The notes: generated by a model not told the origin, from the letters alone. 64,000 nucleotides of DNA from Thermoleophilales bacterium (GCA_020636955.1 JACJWY010000004.1:1-64000); one strand, 5' to 3'; counted from the first letter of the stretch, positions 43,985 through 53,909 are shown. Program-made: numbers and translations.

Positions 43985-45115
43985 ATGAGTGCCGTCCAAC
44001 CCACCACCGAGGCCGACTTCTGGCAAAGGGCCATCCAACTGGCCAAAAACGGGCAGGGCTGGACCAGCCCGAATCCGGCGGTCGGTGCGGTGCTGGTCAA
44101 GGACGGCCAGGTCATCGGCGAGGGCTGGCATCACCGGCGCGGTGAACTCCATGCCGAACGAGAGGCCTTGGCGGATGCCGCCAGGCGTGGGACGGACCCG
44201 AAAGGCTCGACCATCTACGTCACGCTCGAGCCTTGTGCCCACACCGGCAGCCAGCCTCCATGTGCCGACGGGCTGATCGAGGCAGGCGTCACCGAAGTCG
44301 TGATTGCGGCCGAAGACCCGACCGAAAAGACCCGCGGGATCGGGCCTTCCCGACTTGAGGCTGCCGGAGTGAAGGTCCGATGGGCGGAGGAGCAGGCGGC
44401 CGAGGCGGCCCTTGCCCTGATTCAGGACTTCCGCAAACTTGCACTCACCGGCAAGCCGCTGGTGACCCTGAAGATGGCGATGAGCCTCGACGGCAAGGTC
44501 GCGACCCGGACTGGTGACTCGAAATGGATTTCCGGCCAGGAGAGCCGGGCACTGGTTCACCGCTGGCGGGCCGAAATGGACGCCGTCGCGGTCGGTTCCG
44601 GAACCCTGCTGGCCGACGACCCGCGACTCACGGCCCGTCACACCGACGGTGATCCCGTCCGGCAGCCGGCCCGGGTGATCTTCGATTCGAAGCTGGTCAG
44701 CACGCCCGGGGCGGCACTCTTCGATGACATCGGCGACGCACCGGTGCTGATCATCGCCGGACCCGAGCCGGACCCGGAGCGGGCTGCTCCGCTGGAGGCA
44801 GCAGGGGCCGAGGTGATTCCGGTCGCGGGAGAGGGTTCGGAGGCCCGCTTCCGAGTAGCGATGGAAGCCCTCGGCGAAAGGGAAATCGGGTCGTTACTGC
44901 TCGAGGGCGGACCGAACCTGGCCGGGGCAGCGGTCTCCGGGGGTGAAGTGGACCGAACGGAAATCTTCGTGGCGCCGGTCCTGCTGGGTGGTGGACACTC
45001 GGCCACAGAAGGCCCGGGACCGGAACTGATGGAGGGGGCGACCCGGGTTCCCGAGCTCCGGGTGAGCCGGGTCGGGCAGGATGTGCTCATGAGCTCGACG
45101 ATCAGGAGCTGGTGA
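43985..45115 (+). CDS. ribD: Bifunctional riboflavin deaminase/reductase RibD
   Basis: Deaminates and reduces the pyrimidine intermediate of riboflavin synthesis. 376 aa. Deaminase zinc site: HAERE and EPCAHTGSQPPC (about residues 55-95). Reductase domain: TLKMAMSLDGKVATRTGDS, WISGQESRALVHRWRAEMDA and LLLEGGPNLAGA. Head of ribD-ribE-ribBA-ribH. The frame continues upstream but overlaps the divergent GT gene; ATG 43985 fits the family. No FMN riboswitch can fit in the 19-bp upstream spacer. Confidence 0.94.
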   Translation: MSAVQPTTEADFWQRAIQLAKNGQGWTSPNPAVGAVLVKDGQVIGEGWHHRRGELHAEREALADAARRGTDPKGSTIYVTLEPCAHTGSQPPCADGLIEAGVTEVVIAAEDPTEKTRGIGPSRLEAAGVKVRWAEEQAAEAALALIQDFRKLALTGKPLVTLKMAMSLDGKVATRTGDSKWISGQESRALVHRWRAEMDAVAVGSGTLLADDPRLTARHTDGDPVRQPARVIFDSKLVSTPGAALFDDIGDAPVLIIAGPEPDPERAAPLEAAGAEVIPVAGEGSEARFRVAMEALGEREIGSLLLEGGPNLAGAAVSGGEVDRTEIFVAPVLLGGGHSATEGPGPELMEGATRVPELRVSRVGQDVLMSSTIRSW

Positions 45116-45732
45116 TGTTCTCCGGACTAGTACAGGACCTTGGCGAAATCGATTCGATTGATCTTGGCCCGGAAGGGGCGCGGATCCGGGTGAGAACCGG
45201 ACTGGCCGGGGATATCTCTCTCGGCGACTCGATTGCGGTCAACGGTTGCTGCCTGACCGCGACCACTGTCGACGACGCGGGCTTCACCGCCGATGCCATG
45301 CAGCAAACCCTGGATCTCACCTCGATTGGCGGGCTCGAAGCGGGCTCACCGGTGAATCTGGAGTTGGCGCTCAGGGCAGGTGACCGGCTCGGCGGCCACA
45401 TCGTTCAGGGCCATGTCGATGGCACAGCGGAAGTAGCCAACCGGGAGCCCGACGGCTTTTCGCTTCGCCTGCGGGTCTCGCTGCCGGAAGCACTGTCGCG
45501 CTACGTCATCCCTCAGGGGTCGATCACGATCGAGGGTGTCAGCCTCACGGTTTCCGACTGTGCCAGAACCTGGGCCGAGGTGGCTCTGATCCCGGAAACG
45601 CAGGAGAGAACGAACCTTGGGACCCTTCAGGTCGGTGACCTCGTAAACATCGAGTGTGACGTAGTCGCCAAATACGTCGAGCGCATGGTGTCACCATATG
45701 CACGAGGGTCCGAAAGCCACGAGGACCGTTGA
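45115..45732 (+). CDS. ribE: Riboflavin synthase (alpha subunit)
   Basis: Dismutates two lumazines to riboflavin. 205 aa made of two lumazine-binding repeats: MFSGLVQDLGEI with DSIAVNGCCLTATTV, then GGHIVQGHVDGTAEV with GSITIEGVSLTV. ATG overlaps the ribD stop (TGATG); GTG one codon before is the alternative. Ends 28 bp before the ribBA ATG. Confidence 0.94.
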   Translation: MFSGLVQDLGEIDSIDLGPEGARIRVRTGLAGDISLGDSIAVNGCCLTATTVDDAGFTADAMQQTLDLTSIGGLEAGSPVNLELALRAGDRLGGHIVQGHVDGTAEVANREPDGFSLRLRVSLPEALSRYVIPQGSITIEGVSLTVSDCARTWAEVALIPETQERTNLGTLQVGDLVNIECDVVAKYVERMVSPYARGSESHEDR

Positions 45733-45760
45733 GAAACCAAAAGGAAAGTCTGAACAAAGC

Positions 45761-47095
45761 ATGGCCACCGAAGCAGAGCGCGGCAGCGTGAGCACCACAG
45801 AAGCGACTCCTTTCGCCACGATCGAGGAGGCTCTGGAGGAGATCAGGGCCGGACGCATGATCATCGTCACCGATGACGAGGACCGCGAGAACGAGGGTGA
45901 CCTCGTGATGGCGGCCCAGTTCGCGACCCCGGAAGCGGTTAATTTCATGGCCAAGGAAGGGCGTGGCCTGATCTGCCTCTCGCTGACGGCCCAGCGTTGC
46001 GACCAGCTCGGCCTGAGGCTGATGACCGCGAAGAACGAAGCGCCCCTGGAGACGGCCTTCACCGTGTCGATCGAAGCGGCGGAAGGGGTGACTACGGGGA
46101 TCTCGGCCCACGACCGGGCGCAGACCATCCAGACCGCGATCGACCCCGACGCGACTCCTCGCGACATCGTGGTGCCCGGCCACGTTTTCCCCTTGAAGGC
46201 CAAGGACGGCGGCGTGCTCGAACGCACCGGTCACACCGAAGCGGCAGTCGACCTGGCCCGACTGGCCGGGGTTTCGCCGGCCGGCGTGATCTGCGAGGTG
46301 ATGAACGAGGACGGCACCATGGCCCGGGTCGACGACCTCGTCGGCTACGCCGAAAAGCACGGCTTGAAGATGGTCACGATCGCCGATCTGATCGCCTACC
46401 GTCGCGAGAACGAGAAGCTGGTGGAGAGGGTCGTCTCGACTGCTCTGCCGACCAGCTTCGGTGATTTCCGCGCGGTCGGCTTCCGCTCCCTGGTCGATGA
46501 CAAGCATCACGTTGCCATGGTCAAGGGCGAGATCGACACCGGCGAACCGGCCCTGGTCCGGGTTCACTCCGAATGTCTGACCGGTGATGTCTTTCACAGC
46601 ATGCGCTGCGACTGTGGCGAGCAGCTGGCGGCGGCGATGGCGATGATCGAGGAGGAGGGCCGCGGGGTTCTGCTCTACCTCTCGCAGGAAGGCCGCGGGA
46701 TCGGCCTGCTGAACAAGCTGCGTGCCTACAAGCTCCAGGAGGAAGGCCTCGACACGGTCGACGCGAATCTGAAGCTCGGCCTGCCGGCGGACCTGCGTGA
46801 CTACGGCATTGGCGCCCAGATCCTGCGTGATCTCGGCCTGACCAAGATCAAGATTCTCACCAACAATCCGAAAAAAATCATCGGTCTCGAAGGCCACGGG
46901 CTGGAGGTCACCGAGCAGATCAAGATCGAGGCTCCGCCGAACACTCACAACGAGGGCTATCTGCGGACCAAGCGGGACCGCATGGGCCACATCCTCCATC
47001 ACCAGGGCCTGGCCCTGGACGAGGAAATGATCCTCGACGAGCAGATTCACGATTCCGAAAAAACGGTCGAGGCCGAAGGCGGAAGCAGTGGCTGA
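45761..47095 (+). CDS. ribBA: Bifunctional DHBP synthase / GTP cyclohydrolase II
   Basis: Makes both riboflavin precursors. 444 aa from ATG 45761. N-terminal RibB domain: DDEDRENEGDLVMAAQ, SAHDRAQTI and FPLKAKDGGVLERTGHTEAA. C-terminal RibA domain: HSECLTGDVFHSMRCDCGEQL with three zinc cysteines, LSQEGRGIGLLNKL and TNNPKKI. The frame is open further upstream within ribE to 45698; GTG 45788 is also possible since conservation starts at about FATIEEALEEI. It overlaps ribH by 8 bp. Confidence 0.93.
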   Translation: MATEAERGSVSTTEATPFATIEEALEEIRAGRMIIVTDDEDRENEGDLVMAAQFATPEAVNFMAKEGRGLICLSLTAQRCDQLGLRLMTAKNEAPLETAFTVSIEAAEGVTTGISAHDRAQTIQTAIDPDATPRDIVVPGHVFPLKAKDGGVLERTGHTEAAVDLARLAGVSPAGVICEVMNEDGTMARVDDLVGYAEKHGLKMVTIADLIAYRRENEKLVERVVSTALPTSFGDFRAVGFRSLVDDKHHVAMVKGEIDTGEPALVRVHSECLTGDVFHSMRCDCGEQLAAAMAMIEEEGRGVLLYLSQEGRGIGLLNKLRAYKLQEEGLDTVDANLKLGLPADLRDYGIGAQILRDLGLTKIKILTNNPKKIIGLEGHGLEVTEQIKIEAPPNTHNEGYLRTKRDRMGHILHHQGLALDEEMILDEQIHDSEKTVEAEGGSSG

Positions 47096-47543
47096 GCCGG
47101 ATTTCACGGGTCGCTACGCCATAGCTGTCGGGAACTTCTACGGCGACCTCGCCGACAAGCTGGTCGGCGGCGCGAAGGAAGAGTTCGCGAAGGACGGCAT
47201 CTCCGATTCCGAAATCGACGTGTACGAGGTTCCCGGCGCTTTCGAGTTGCCCCTGGCTGCAGGCTACGCGGCCCGTTCCGGTCGCTACGACGGGGTCGCC
47301 TGCCTGGGCGCGGTGATCCGCGGTGAGACCGACCACTACGACTTCGTCTGCAACGAAGCTGCCCGTGGCATCCAGAACGTTCAGCTTGAAACCGGCGTTC
47401 CTTGCGGCTTCGGCGTGTTGACCGTGGACAACATGGACCAGGCCCTGGCCCGGGCCGGTGGCGGCGGCAAACGCGACTCCGGTGCCAATGCCGCCCGCGC
47501 GGTGCTCCGTATGAACGAGATACGCCGGGAGCTTTCTTCCTGA
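47088..47543 (+). CDS. ribH: 6,7-dimethyl-8-ribityllumazine synthase
   Basis: Penultimate step of riboflavin synthesis. 151 aa. YAIAVGNFYGDLADKLVGGA, YEVPGAFELPLAAGYAARSG and GAVIRGETDHYDFVCNEAA with the catalytic histidine. GTG start overlaps the ribBA end. Last gene of the rib operon. Confidence 0.95.
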   Translation: MAEPDFTGRYAIAVGNFYGDLADKLVGGAKEEFAKDGISDSEIDVYEVPGAFELPLAAGYAARSGRYDGVACLGAVIRGETDHYDFVCNEAARGIQNVQLETGVPCGFGVLTVDNMDQALARAGGGGKRDSGANAARAVLRMNEIRRELSS

Positions 47544-47599
47544 AGCCGCCGGACGCGGACCGGCGGCCCGTGACAAGGTCGTCCGGTCACCGAATCGGC

Positions 47600-47605
47600 T
47601 AGGAT
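47600..47605 (+). promoter_or_regulatory. TAGGAT -10-like box of rpmB
   Basis: TAGGAT is 10 nt before the rpmB ATG, the same spacing as at rpmF and rpsP. Confidence 0.5.
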
Positions 47606-47615
47606 GCTCCGTCCC

Positions 47616-47807
47616 ATGGCACGCGTATGTCACAACTGCGGTAAGGGTCCGGGCTTCGGAAATTCCCGGAGCCACTCGATGGTCGCCACCCGGCGCCGCT
47701 TCGACCCGAACCTCCAGAAGGTCCGCATCATCGAGGGAGGCGCCCGGAAGCGCGTCCTCGTCTGCACCCGGTGCCTCAAGGCGAACAAGGTCACCAAGGC
47801 CGCCTAG
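47616..47807 (+). CDS. rpmB: 50S ribosomal protein L28 (zinc-binding form)
   Basis: 63 aa. MARVCHNCGKGPGFGNSRSH with CxxC, then CTRCLKANKV with the second CxxC: the C+ zinc-ribbon form of L28. HSMVATRRRFDPNLQKVRI is the usual core. Basic throughout. Start ATG 47616; an ATG 12 bp upstream lies in the promoter box. Confidence 0.95.
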   Translation: MARVCHNCGKGPGFGNSRSHSMVATRRRFDPNLQKVRIIEGGARKRVLVCTRCLKANKVTKAA

Positions 47808-47872
47808 CCTGCTGCCGCGGGCTGCGTTCAGGCTTCACCAGGTGGGGCTGGCATGATCGCCGCCGGGACCGG

Positions 47873-47878
47873 TAGGCT
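47873..47878 (+). promoter_or_regulatory. TAGGCT -10-like box of the FakA-like gene
   Basis: TAGGCT is 8 nt before the GTG at 47887, with no Shine-Dalgarno sequence. Confidence 0.45.
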
Positions 47879-47886
47879 CATCCGTC

Positions 47887-49524
47887 GTGTCTGATCCGAG
47901 TATCGAGAGATTCAAGCGGGTCGTTGCCGCTGCTTACGGGTCGCTTGAGGCCCGGCGCCAGGAGGTCAACGACCTCAACGTGTTCCCGGTTGCCGATGGC
48001 GACACCGGGGAGAACATGTCGCTGACGATGAAGGCGGTGATGGAGGAGCTGGACCGGCTCGACAACGGCCAGTCGCTCGATGAGATCGGCCGGACCGAAC
48101 TGGTCTCCGCGCTGGCCCGGGCGGCCTTGCTTGGCGCGCGGGGAAATTCGGGGGTGATTCTCAGCCAGATCGTGCGCGGGGCGGCCGAGGAACTCGCTTC
48201 CAGGCCCGGCGAGCTGGTCGACCCGGTCCTCGTCGCATCCGCCTTCGCCAAGGCGTCTGACGCCGCTTACTCCTCGGTTCAGAACCCGGCTGAAGGAACG
48301 ATGCTGACCGTTTTTCGGGAGATCGCGCATTCGGTTTCCCGTCAGCTCGCACACCTGGAGCCGGATCAGCAGCGACTCGCCCCCGATGCCTCCCCTGCCG
48401 AGCAGGACAAGGTGCTCGCCAATGTCCTCGAAAGGGCCATCGCGGACGGTCAGGCTGCGGTCGAAAGGACCCCCGAGCAACTGTCGGTGCTGGCTGAATC
48501 AGGAGTGGTGGACGCGGGCGGATACGGTCTGGTGCTGATTCTGGCCGGTGTCCTGGCCGCGCTTCGCGGCGAAGACGCAGACCTGCCCGAGGTCGAGCAT
48601 CACGCCGCCGCCAGGGTTACTCATCCTCAGCATGTGGACAGTCGATTCCAGTACTGCACGAATTTCATCGTCTCCGGTCAGGGTCTGACGCCCCGACAGT
48701 TCATACCCGGACTTGAAGCGATCGGAGATTCGGTCCTGGTGGTTGGCGACGAGTCGACCCTGAAGGTCCATGTCCACACGGACGAACCAGAAGCGGCGAT
48801 GTCGGTCTTCGACGAAGCCGGCAAAGTCACCAATCTTGACGTCGCCGACATGCGCAAGCAAGTCGCAGAAAGAGAGGCACGCCTCAACGTCAGCCACCGG
48901 ACCGGAGTGGTCGTGGTTGGCAGTGGAGACGGGCTCGAAGACCTCTTCACCGAATTGGGTGCCACGGTGATATCCGGTGGCGAGACAATGAACCCATCGA
49001 TCGCCGAACTGTTTGCCGGGATCGGAGCGGTCCCGGTCGAAGAAGTCCTGGTCTTGCCGAACTCGTCCAACGTGATCATGGCGGCCGAACAGGCCTGCGA
49101 ACAATCCGACAAGCGGGCCCAGGTGCTGCCAACCCGTACCCAACAGGAAGGGTTGCTGGCCCTGGTCGAATTTGACGGCCAGGCGGACCTGGAAACCAAT
49201 CGCAAGAGACTCGGTGAAGCGATCGCCGATGTGACGGTCGGCGGAATCGCCCCGGCAGCACGGGATGATGCGCAAGGTCGTTTTCGGCGCGGCGACGCGG
49301 TCGGATTCATCGACGGGGAGATTGTTGCCTGGGGCGGTGCCGGCTCAACTCTTGCCTCCACAATCGAGCGGATGTCCGACGGAGCCGAACTGGTCACGGT
49401 AATCGCCGGTGAAGGGGCTCCGATCCCCCTCGACGAGATTGATTCCCACAACCCCGACGGCATCGAACTGGAACTTCACGAAGGCGGGCAGCCCAGCTGG
49501 TGGTGGCTGCTGGCCAGTCAGTGA
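47887..49524 (+). CDS. DAK2-domain fatty acid kinase FakA-like protein (YloV family)
   Basis: 545 aa. N-terminal DAK2/DhaL nucleotide-binding domain: LNVFPVADGDTGENMSLTM (metal-binding aspartates), LLGARGNSGVILSQIVRG and DAGGYGLVLILAG; then a middle domain with FQYCTNFIVSG and a C-terminal DegV-like domain. In Firmicutes FakA phosphorylates fatty acids held by FakB for phospholipid synthesis; a FakB is not in the window, but plsX and acpP are. Position beside rpmB and recG is the common genomic context of this family. Confidence 0.88.
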   Translation: MSDPSIERFKRVVAAAYGSLEARRQEVNDLNVFPVADGDTGENMSLTMKAVMEELDRLDNGQSLDEIGRTELVSALARAALLGARGNSGVILSQIVRGAAEELASRPGELVDPVLVASAFAKASDAAYSSVQNPAEGTMLTVFREIAHSVSRQLAHLEPDQQRLAPDASPAEQDKVLANVLERAIADGQAAVERTPEQLSVLAESGVVDAGGYGLVLILAGVLAALRGEDADLPEVEHHAAARVTHPQHVDSRFQYCTNFIVSGQGLTPRQFIPGLEAIGDSVLVVGDESTLKVHVHTDEPEAAMSVFDEAGKVTNLDVADMRKQVAEREARLNVSHRTGVVVVGSGDGLEDLFTELGATVISGGETMNPSIAELFAGIGAVPVEEVLVLPNSSNVIMAAEQACEQSDKRAQVLPTRTQQEGLLALVEFDGQADLETNRKRLGEAIADVTVGGIAPAARDDAQGRFRRGDAVGFIDGEIVAWGGAGSTLASTIERMSDGAELVTVIAGEGAPIPLDEIDSHNPDGIELELHEGGQPSWWWLLASQ

Positions 49525-51728
49525 AGGCGGCCTCCGAGCCGACCGCGTCGCCGCCCGGATTCGGCGGCGAGTCCGCCGAGGGGCCTGGCCGAAAGCAACT
49601 GCTGGTGGCGCCGGTGTGCTGGCCGGACCCGGGATTCATGAACTGGAACCTGAACCGGCTGAGCGGGGTCGGGGAGAAACTGGGGGCGACAGCAGCAGAG
49701 GCCGGTGTGGAAACTGTCGGCGACCTGCTTTGGCGGCTGCCACGCGCCTACGGTGAAAGGCCCGGGACCCGGCTGCTCGGCGACCTTGAACCGGGCGAGG
49801 CGACCGGAGTCGAGGTTCGGGTGCTCCGGTCCCGCAGGGTCAGGACGCGCCGCCGGAAATTCAGCGTCGTCGAAGCCCGGGTGGCCGATGGTTCCGGGGC
49901 CCGCAAGGCGGTTTGGTTCAACCAGCCCTGGATCGCCGAGAAACTGACGGCGGAGAGTGCCTGGTATCTGGAAGGCCGGCTCGAGAAGGGTGATTTCGTC
50001 GTCTCCGCCTCCGAGCCGGTCAGCGGTCCTGCAATCGAGGCCGGCTCCGGCAAAGGGATCAGGTGGCAATCGGCCGGAGCGAAGGTACCAGGACTTTCCG
50101 AAGGCTCACCGCGGGCGGCCCATGCAGCCGGAGGCGAGATCGGACCGGGCCGCTGGCGACGCTGGGCCTTCGAGGCCTGCCGGCTCCTCGCCGTTTTGCC
50201 GGAGCCGCTGCCGGCCAGGCTGCTCCGGGAACGTGAACTGCCGGGGCTCGCTGCGGCTTTCCGGGAAGCCCACTTTCCGGTCGACGAGGACCGGGCGTCC
50301 AGGGCGCTCGGGCGGCTGGCCTATCAGGAGCTGATCGAAAACCAGGCGACGATTCGTGACCGGCGACTGCGGCACCGACAGGATGCCGGGCCGGCCCTTG
50401 CCCTGTCCGGGGGGCGGGAGCTGGCGTCGAAATGGCTGCGGGATCTGCCCTTCGGGCCGACCGGAGACCAGGCTCGGGCGATCGGTGAGATTTCCGGGGA
50501 ACTTGCGGGCACCGAGCCGATGGGCCGCCTGCTTATGGGTGAGGTCGGATCCGGCAAGACCGTGGTCGCCGTCCACGCGATGCTTGAGGCGGTCGGCAGC
50601 GGCGCCCAGGCGACCATGATGGCCCCGACCGAGGTGCTGGCGACCCAGCACTTCAACACCATCGCCCGGATGGTCGAAGCCGCCGGGGTTGAAGTGGCGC
50701 TGCTGACCGGATCGACGACGGCGGCGGAGCGAAGGAAACTGCTCGGCCGACTGGCCGAAGGCCGGATCGGCGTTCTGGTTGGCACCCACGCCCTGCTAGA
50801 GAAGCCTGTTCGCTTCAAGCGTCTGGCTCTGGCTGTGATTGACGAGGAGCACCGCTTCGGGGTGAGGCAAAGGTCCGGGCTGGACGCCAAGGCCCCGGCA
50901 GCACACGCGACTCACACCCTTCACCTTTCGGCGACGCCGATACCGCGCACCCTGGCCCTGACCGCCTATGGCGATCTCGATGTCACGACCCTGCGGGAAA
51001 TGCCCCACGGGCGAATCCCGGTAAAGACCGAGGTCGTGTCGCCAGGTGGCCGACCCGATGTCTTTGACCGTTTGAGGGCCGAACTGGACGCCGGCCGGCA
51101 AGGGTTTGTCGTCTGTCCGCTGGTCGAAGAGTCAACACTGGTCGAGGGCCGGGCCGCCGCCGCCGAAGCCGAGCGGCTGGCCGCAAGCGAACTGGCGGGC
51201 TACGAGGTCGGCCTGCTCCACGGGCAGATGAAACCGGCCCAGAAGGAAATCGCGATGGCGGCCTTCGCGGACGGCCGGACCGACGTACTGGTCGCGACAA
51301 CCGTGATCGAGGTCGGTATCGACGTTCCCAACGCGACGGTGATGGTGGTCGAGGGGGCCGACCGCTTCGGCCTCTCCCAGCTGCATCAGCTGCGGGGAAG
51401 GATCGGTCGCGGAAAACATGGCGGGACCTGCTTCCTTCTCCCGGAATCCTCGGGTGCCAGGGCGGCGAAACGGCTGGGAGCGATGGCCTCGACCGCCGAC
51501 GGCTTCCGACTGGCCGAGCTCGATTTGGAGATGAGAGGGGAGGGGGAGATCGTCGGCACCCGGCAGCACGGTCTGCCCAGGTTCAAAGTTGCCTCGCTGC
51601 CCCGTGACATCGAACTGCTTGAAACGGTCCGCAAGGATCTGGCCTCGATGAACGATTCGGAGATGGAAATTCTGGGTGACTCGATCGGGAAACTCCGGAT
51701 CGAAACCGGTGCGGAGGCGGCCGCATGA
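49521..51728 (+). CDS. recG: ATP-dependent DNA helicase RecG
   Basis: Branch-migration helicase acting on stalled forks. 735 aa from GTG 49521, which overlaps the FakA-like stop; ATG 49638 (696 aa) is the alternative and falls right before NWNLNRLSGVGEKLG, the conserved wedge-domain start. Motifs: GEVGSGKTVVAVHAML (Walker A), VIDEEHRFGVRQR (DEEH), LSATPIPRTLAL, QLRGRIGRGKHGGTCFLL and RGEGEIVGTRQHGLP. The extra N-terminal ~39 residues are Gly/Pro-rich. rsmD overlaps the end. Confidence 0.93.
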   Translation: MKAASEPTASPPGFGGESAEGPGRKQLLVAPVCWPDPGFMNWNLNRLSGVGEKLGATAAEAGVETVGDLLWRLPRAYGERPGTRLLGDLEPGEATGVEVRVLRSRRVRTRRRKFSVVEARVADGSGARKAVWFNQPWIAEKLTAESAWYLEGRLEKGDFVVSASEPVSGPAIEAGSGKGIRWQSAGAKVPGLSEGSPRAAHAAGGEIGPGRWRRWAFEACRLLAVLPEPLPARLLRERELPGLAAAFREAHFPVDEDRASRALGRLAYQELIENQATIRDRRLRHRQDAGPALALSGGRELASKWLRDLPFGPTGDQARAIGEISGELAGTEPMGRLLMGEVGSGKTVVAVHAMLEAVGSGAQATMMAPTEVLATQHFNTIARMVEAAGVEVALLTGSTTAAERRKLLGRLAEGRIGVLVGTHALLEKPVRFKRLALAVIDEEHRFGVRQRSGLDAKAPAAHATHTLHLSATPIPRTLALTAYGDLDVTTLREMPHGRIPVKTEVVSPGGRPDVFDRLRAELDAGRQGFVVCPLVEESTLVEGRAAAAEAERLAASELAGYEVGLLHGQMKPAQKEIAMAAFADGRTDVLVATTVIEVGIDVPNATVMVVEGADRFGLSQLHQLRGRIGRGKHGGTCFLLPESSGARAAKRLGAMASTADGFRLAELDLEMRGEGEIVGTRQHGLPRFKVASLPRDIELLETVRKDLASMNDSEMEILGDSIGKLRIETGAEAAA

Positions 51729-52281
51729 GGGTGATAGCCGGAAAGCTCGGTGGCCGTCAACTGCTCGCGCCCAAGGGGTGGAAGGTGCGGCCGACCTCGG
51801 AGCGGGTCCGGGAAGCGATCTTCTCCGCGGTCGGTGACATCACCGGGATGCGGGTCGCAGACCTCTACTGCGGAACCGGTGCCCTGGGCATCGAGTCGAT
51901 CTCCAGGGGGGCTGCCTCAGCGGTGCTGGTCGACCGGGACACCCGGCCGGCGATGGGCAATGTCCACAATCTGGGACTGACCGACGAGGCCGAACTGGTC
52001 CGGGCCGAAGCGACGGATTGGATCGCCACCGTTCCCGCCGGCAGCTTCGATCTCGTGTTTCTCGACCCGCCGTACCGTGACGCCGCCCGGATCTCGGAAC
52101 AACTGGGCCCGGGTCTGGCCAGGGTGCTTGCCCGCGGCGGCCGGGTAATTGCCGAATCCGACCGGCGTGGACCACTGGAATTTCCCTCCCTCGAGACCGT
52201 GCGGGAGAGACGTTATGGCCGCACGATGGTTACATTCCATCGCGTTCCCTCTCAATCCCCTCAGGATCCACCAGAAACGGA

Positions 52282-52285
<4 letters not shown>
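51725..52285 (+). CDS. rsmD: 16S rRNA (guanine-966-N2) methyltransferase
   Basis: 186 aa. MRVIAGKLGGRQLLAPKGW, RPTSERVREAIFSAVG, SAM motif LYCGTGALGIESISRGA and catalytic LDPPY. ATG overlaps the recG stop (ATGA) and the coaD ATG overlaps this stop. The rsmD-coaD pair is conserved widely. Confidence 0.94.
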
Positions 52286-52785
<500 letters not shown>

Positions 52786-52810
52786 TGTCGTGACGGCACA
52801 AAAAGGAATG

Positions 52811-52832
52811 GAAGATTCCATGCAGAATCTTC
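52811..52832. repeat. Small perfect hairpin in the coaD to sepIVA-like spacer
   Basis: GAAGATTC (52811-52818) and GAATCTTC (52825-52832) flank CATGCA. It is unusually AT-rich for this DNA and could be a terminator of coaD (no T-run) or an operator. Confidence 0.55.
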
Positions 52833-52873
52833 ACCACATGGCCACATTTTCCCCGCAAATCGACGGAGACGCA

Positions 52874-52879
52874 TAGGGT
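52874..52879 (+). promoter_or_regulatory. TAGGGT -10-like box of the sepIVA-like gene
   Basis: TAGGGT stands 9 nt before the ATG at 52889. Confidence 0.45.
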
Positions 52880-52888
52880 TCCCTCCAC

Positions 52889-53359
52889 ATGGATGTCCTC
52901 GTTCTAATAGACAAGCTCGATGACCTCGTTCACAACGCCCGTCCGGTCCCCCTGACGGATCAGGTTCGCGTGGACCGCGAGGAGATCTACGATCTTCTCG
53001 ATCAGATGCGTGCCACGATCCCGGAAGAGATCAAGCAGGCCCGCTGGATCGTCAAGGAACGTCAGGAGATGCTCGAGGAAGCCAAGCGCGAATCGGAGCG
53101 CGTCGTTCGCGAGGCGCGCGAGCAGCAGGCCCGGCTGGTCTCCGACGAGGAGGTCACCAAGCAGGCCGAACGCGCCGCCGACGAGATCGTCGAGGACGCC
53201 CGGGCCCGCGAACGCGAGATTCGTCTCGGGGCCGAGGACTACGCGGACGAGATCCTCAACACCCTCGAGGTCAACCTCCAGAAGTTCACCGCTGCCGTTC
53301 AGCGCGGTCGTGACCGGCTTGCCGGCCGCGACGAGCCCCTCGAAGAAATCGAGGAGTAA
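52889..53359 (+). CDS. SepIVA/DivIVA-like coiled-coil protein
   Basis: 156 aa, almost entirely helical and charged. N-terminal DVLVLIDKLDDLVHNARPVP followed by VDREEIYDLLDQMR is the conserved head of the mycobacterial SepIVA group; then a long coiled coil rich in E/R/A heptads (residues ~55-150). SepIVA is a septal factor that acts late in division; mycobacterial sepIVA also lies beside a DUF177 gene and rnc, as here. It could instead be mistaken for an ATP synthase b-like coil, but there is no membrane segment. Confidence 0.72.
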   Translation: MDVLVLIDKLDDLVHNARPVPLTDQVRVDREEIYDLLDQMRATIPEEIKQARWIVKERQEMLEEAKRESERVVREAREQQARLVSDEEVTKQAERAADEIVEDARAREREIRLGAEDYADEILNTLEVNLQKFTAAVQRGRDRLAGRDEPLEEIEE

Positions 53360-53896
53360 TCAGCGGTAGTCGGCGACGATGACCACTAGGTCATCGTCGC
53401 TCCAGACGACTTCGCCGTCGCACCAGCGGGCGAGGTTCGCGGCCGTGTCGGGATAGGCCCGGCCGGAAACCCTGGTCTCTCCGAGGTCGTCTCCGAGGGA
53501 GACGAAGTCGCCGATCACCAGGGCCTTCGACTGCTGCCTGACCCGCCGGAAGAGGCTCTGCTTCTGCTCATCGGTCAGACGATGAACCGAAAGCACCGAG
53601 AGAACCAGGTCCCAGGGTCCGTCCGGCAGCGGATCTTCCATCCGCGCAAGGCTGACCTCGTCGACGATTTCACGCGCCTTGAAAAGCATGTCCGGATCGG
53701 AATCGAGCCCGGTGACCCGGGCATCCGGGAACCGGTTCAGAAGGCGGGAAGCTGTCTCACCGGTCCCGACGCCGAGCTCGAGAACCCGCACCGGTTCGAA
53801 GGGAACTGCCTCGATAGCGGCATCCTGGAGTGCGTCGTAGAGCGGCACCTGGCCGCGAACGGAGTCGAGATAGCCTGAATCGTCCGGCGTGGGCAT
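53360..53896 (-). CDS. Class I SAM-dependent methyltransferase
   Basis: 178 aa from ATG 53896. VRVLELGVGTGETASRLLNR (motif I), VTGLDSDPDMLFKAREIV (motif II acidic residue), and GPWDLVLSVLSVHRL (motif IV). Substrate unknown. The open frame runs far upstream through DUF177, but TACGAT 7 nt before ATG 53896 marks the start; ATG 53905 lies inside that box. Divergent from the DUF177 gene, convergent with sepIVA-like, whose stop abuts this one directly with no gap. Confidence 0.82.
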   Translation of the reverse strand: MPTPDDSGYLDSVRGQVPLYDALQDAAIEAVPFEPVRVLELGVGTGETASRLLNRFPDARVTGLDSDPDMLFKAREIVDEVSLARMEDPLPDGPWDLVLSVLSVHRLTDEQKQSLFRRVRQQSKALVIGDFVSLGDDLGETRVSGRAYPDTAANLARWCDGEVVWSDDDLVVIVADYR

Positions 53897-53903
53897 CGGG
53901 CGC

Positions 53904-53909
53904 ATCGTA
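53904..53909 (-). promoter_or_regulatory. TACGAT -10-like box of the methyltransferase gene
   Basis: On the minus strand TACGAT is 7 nt before the ATG at 53896 and contains the rejected ATG at 53905. Confidence 0.45.

Noticed and set aside
48770..48970. Overlapping plus-strand ORFs inside the FakA-like, priA and gcvP genes
   Set aside because: Typical alternative-frame ORFs of high-GC DNA with no start signal or family similarity.
52809..52876. 22-codon ORF in the coaD to sepIVA-like spacer
   Set aside because: Its start overlaps the hairpin, the AAGGA is too close to the ATG, and it ends inside the -10-like box; no coding support.
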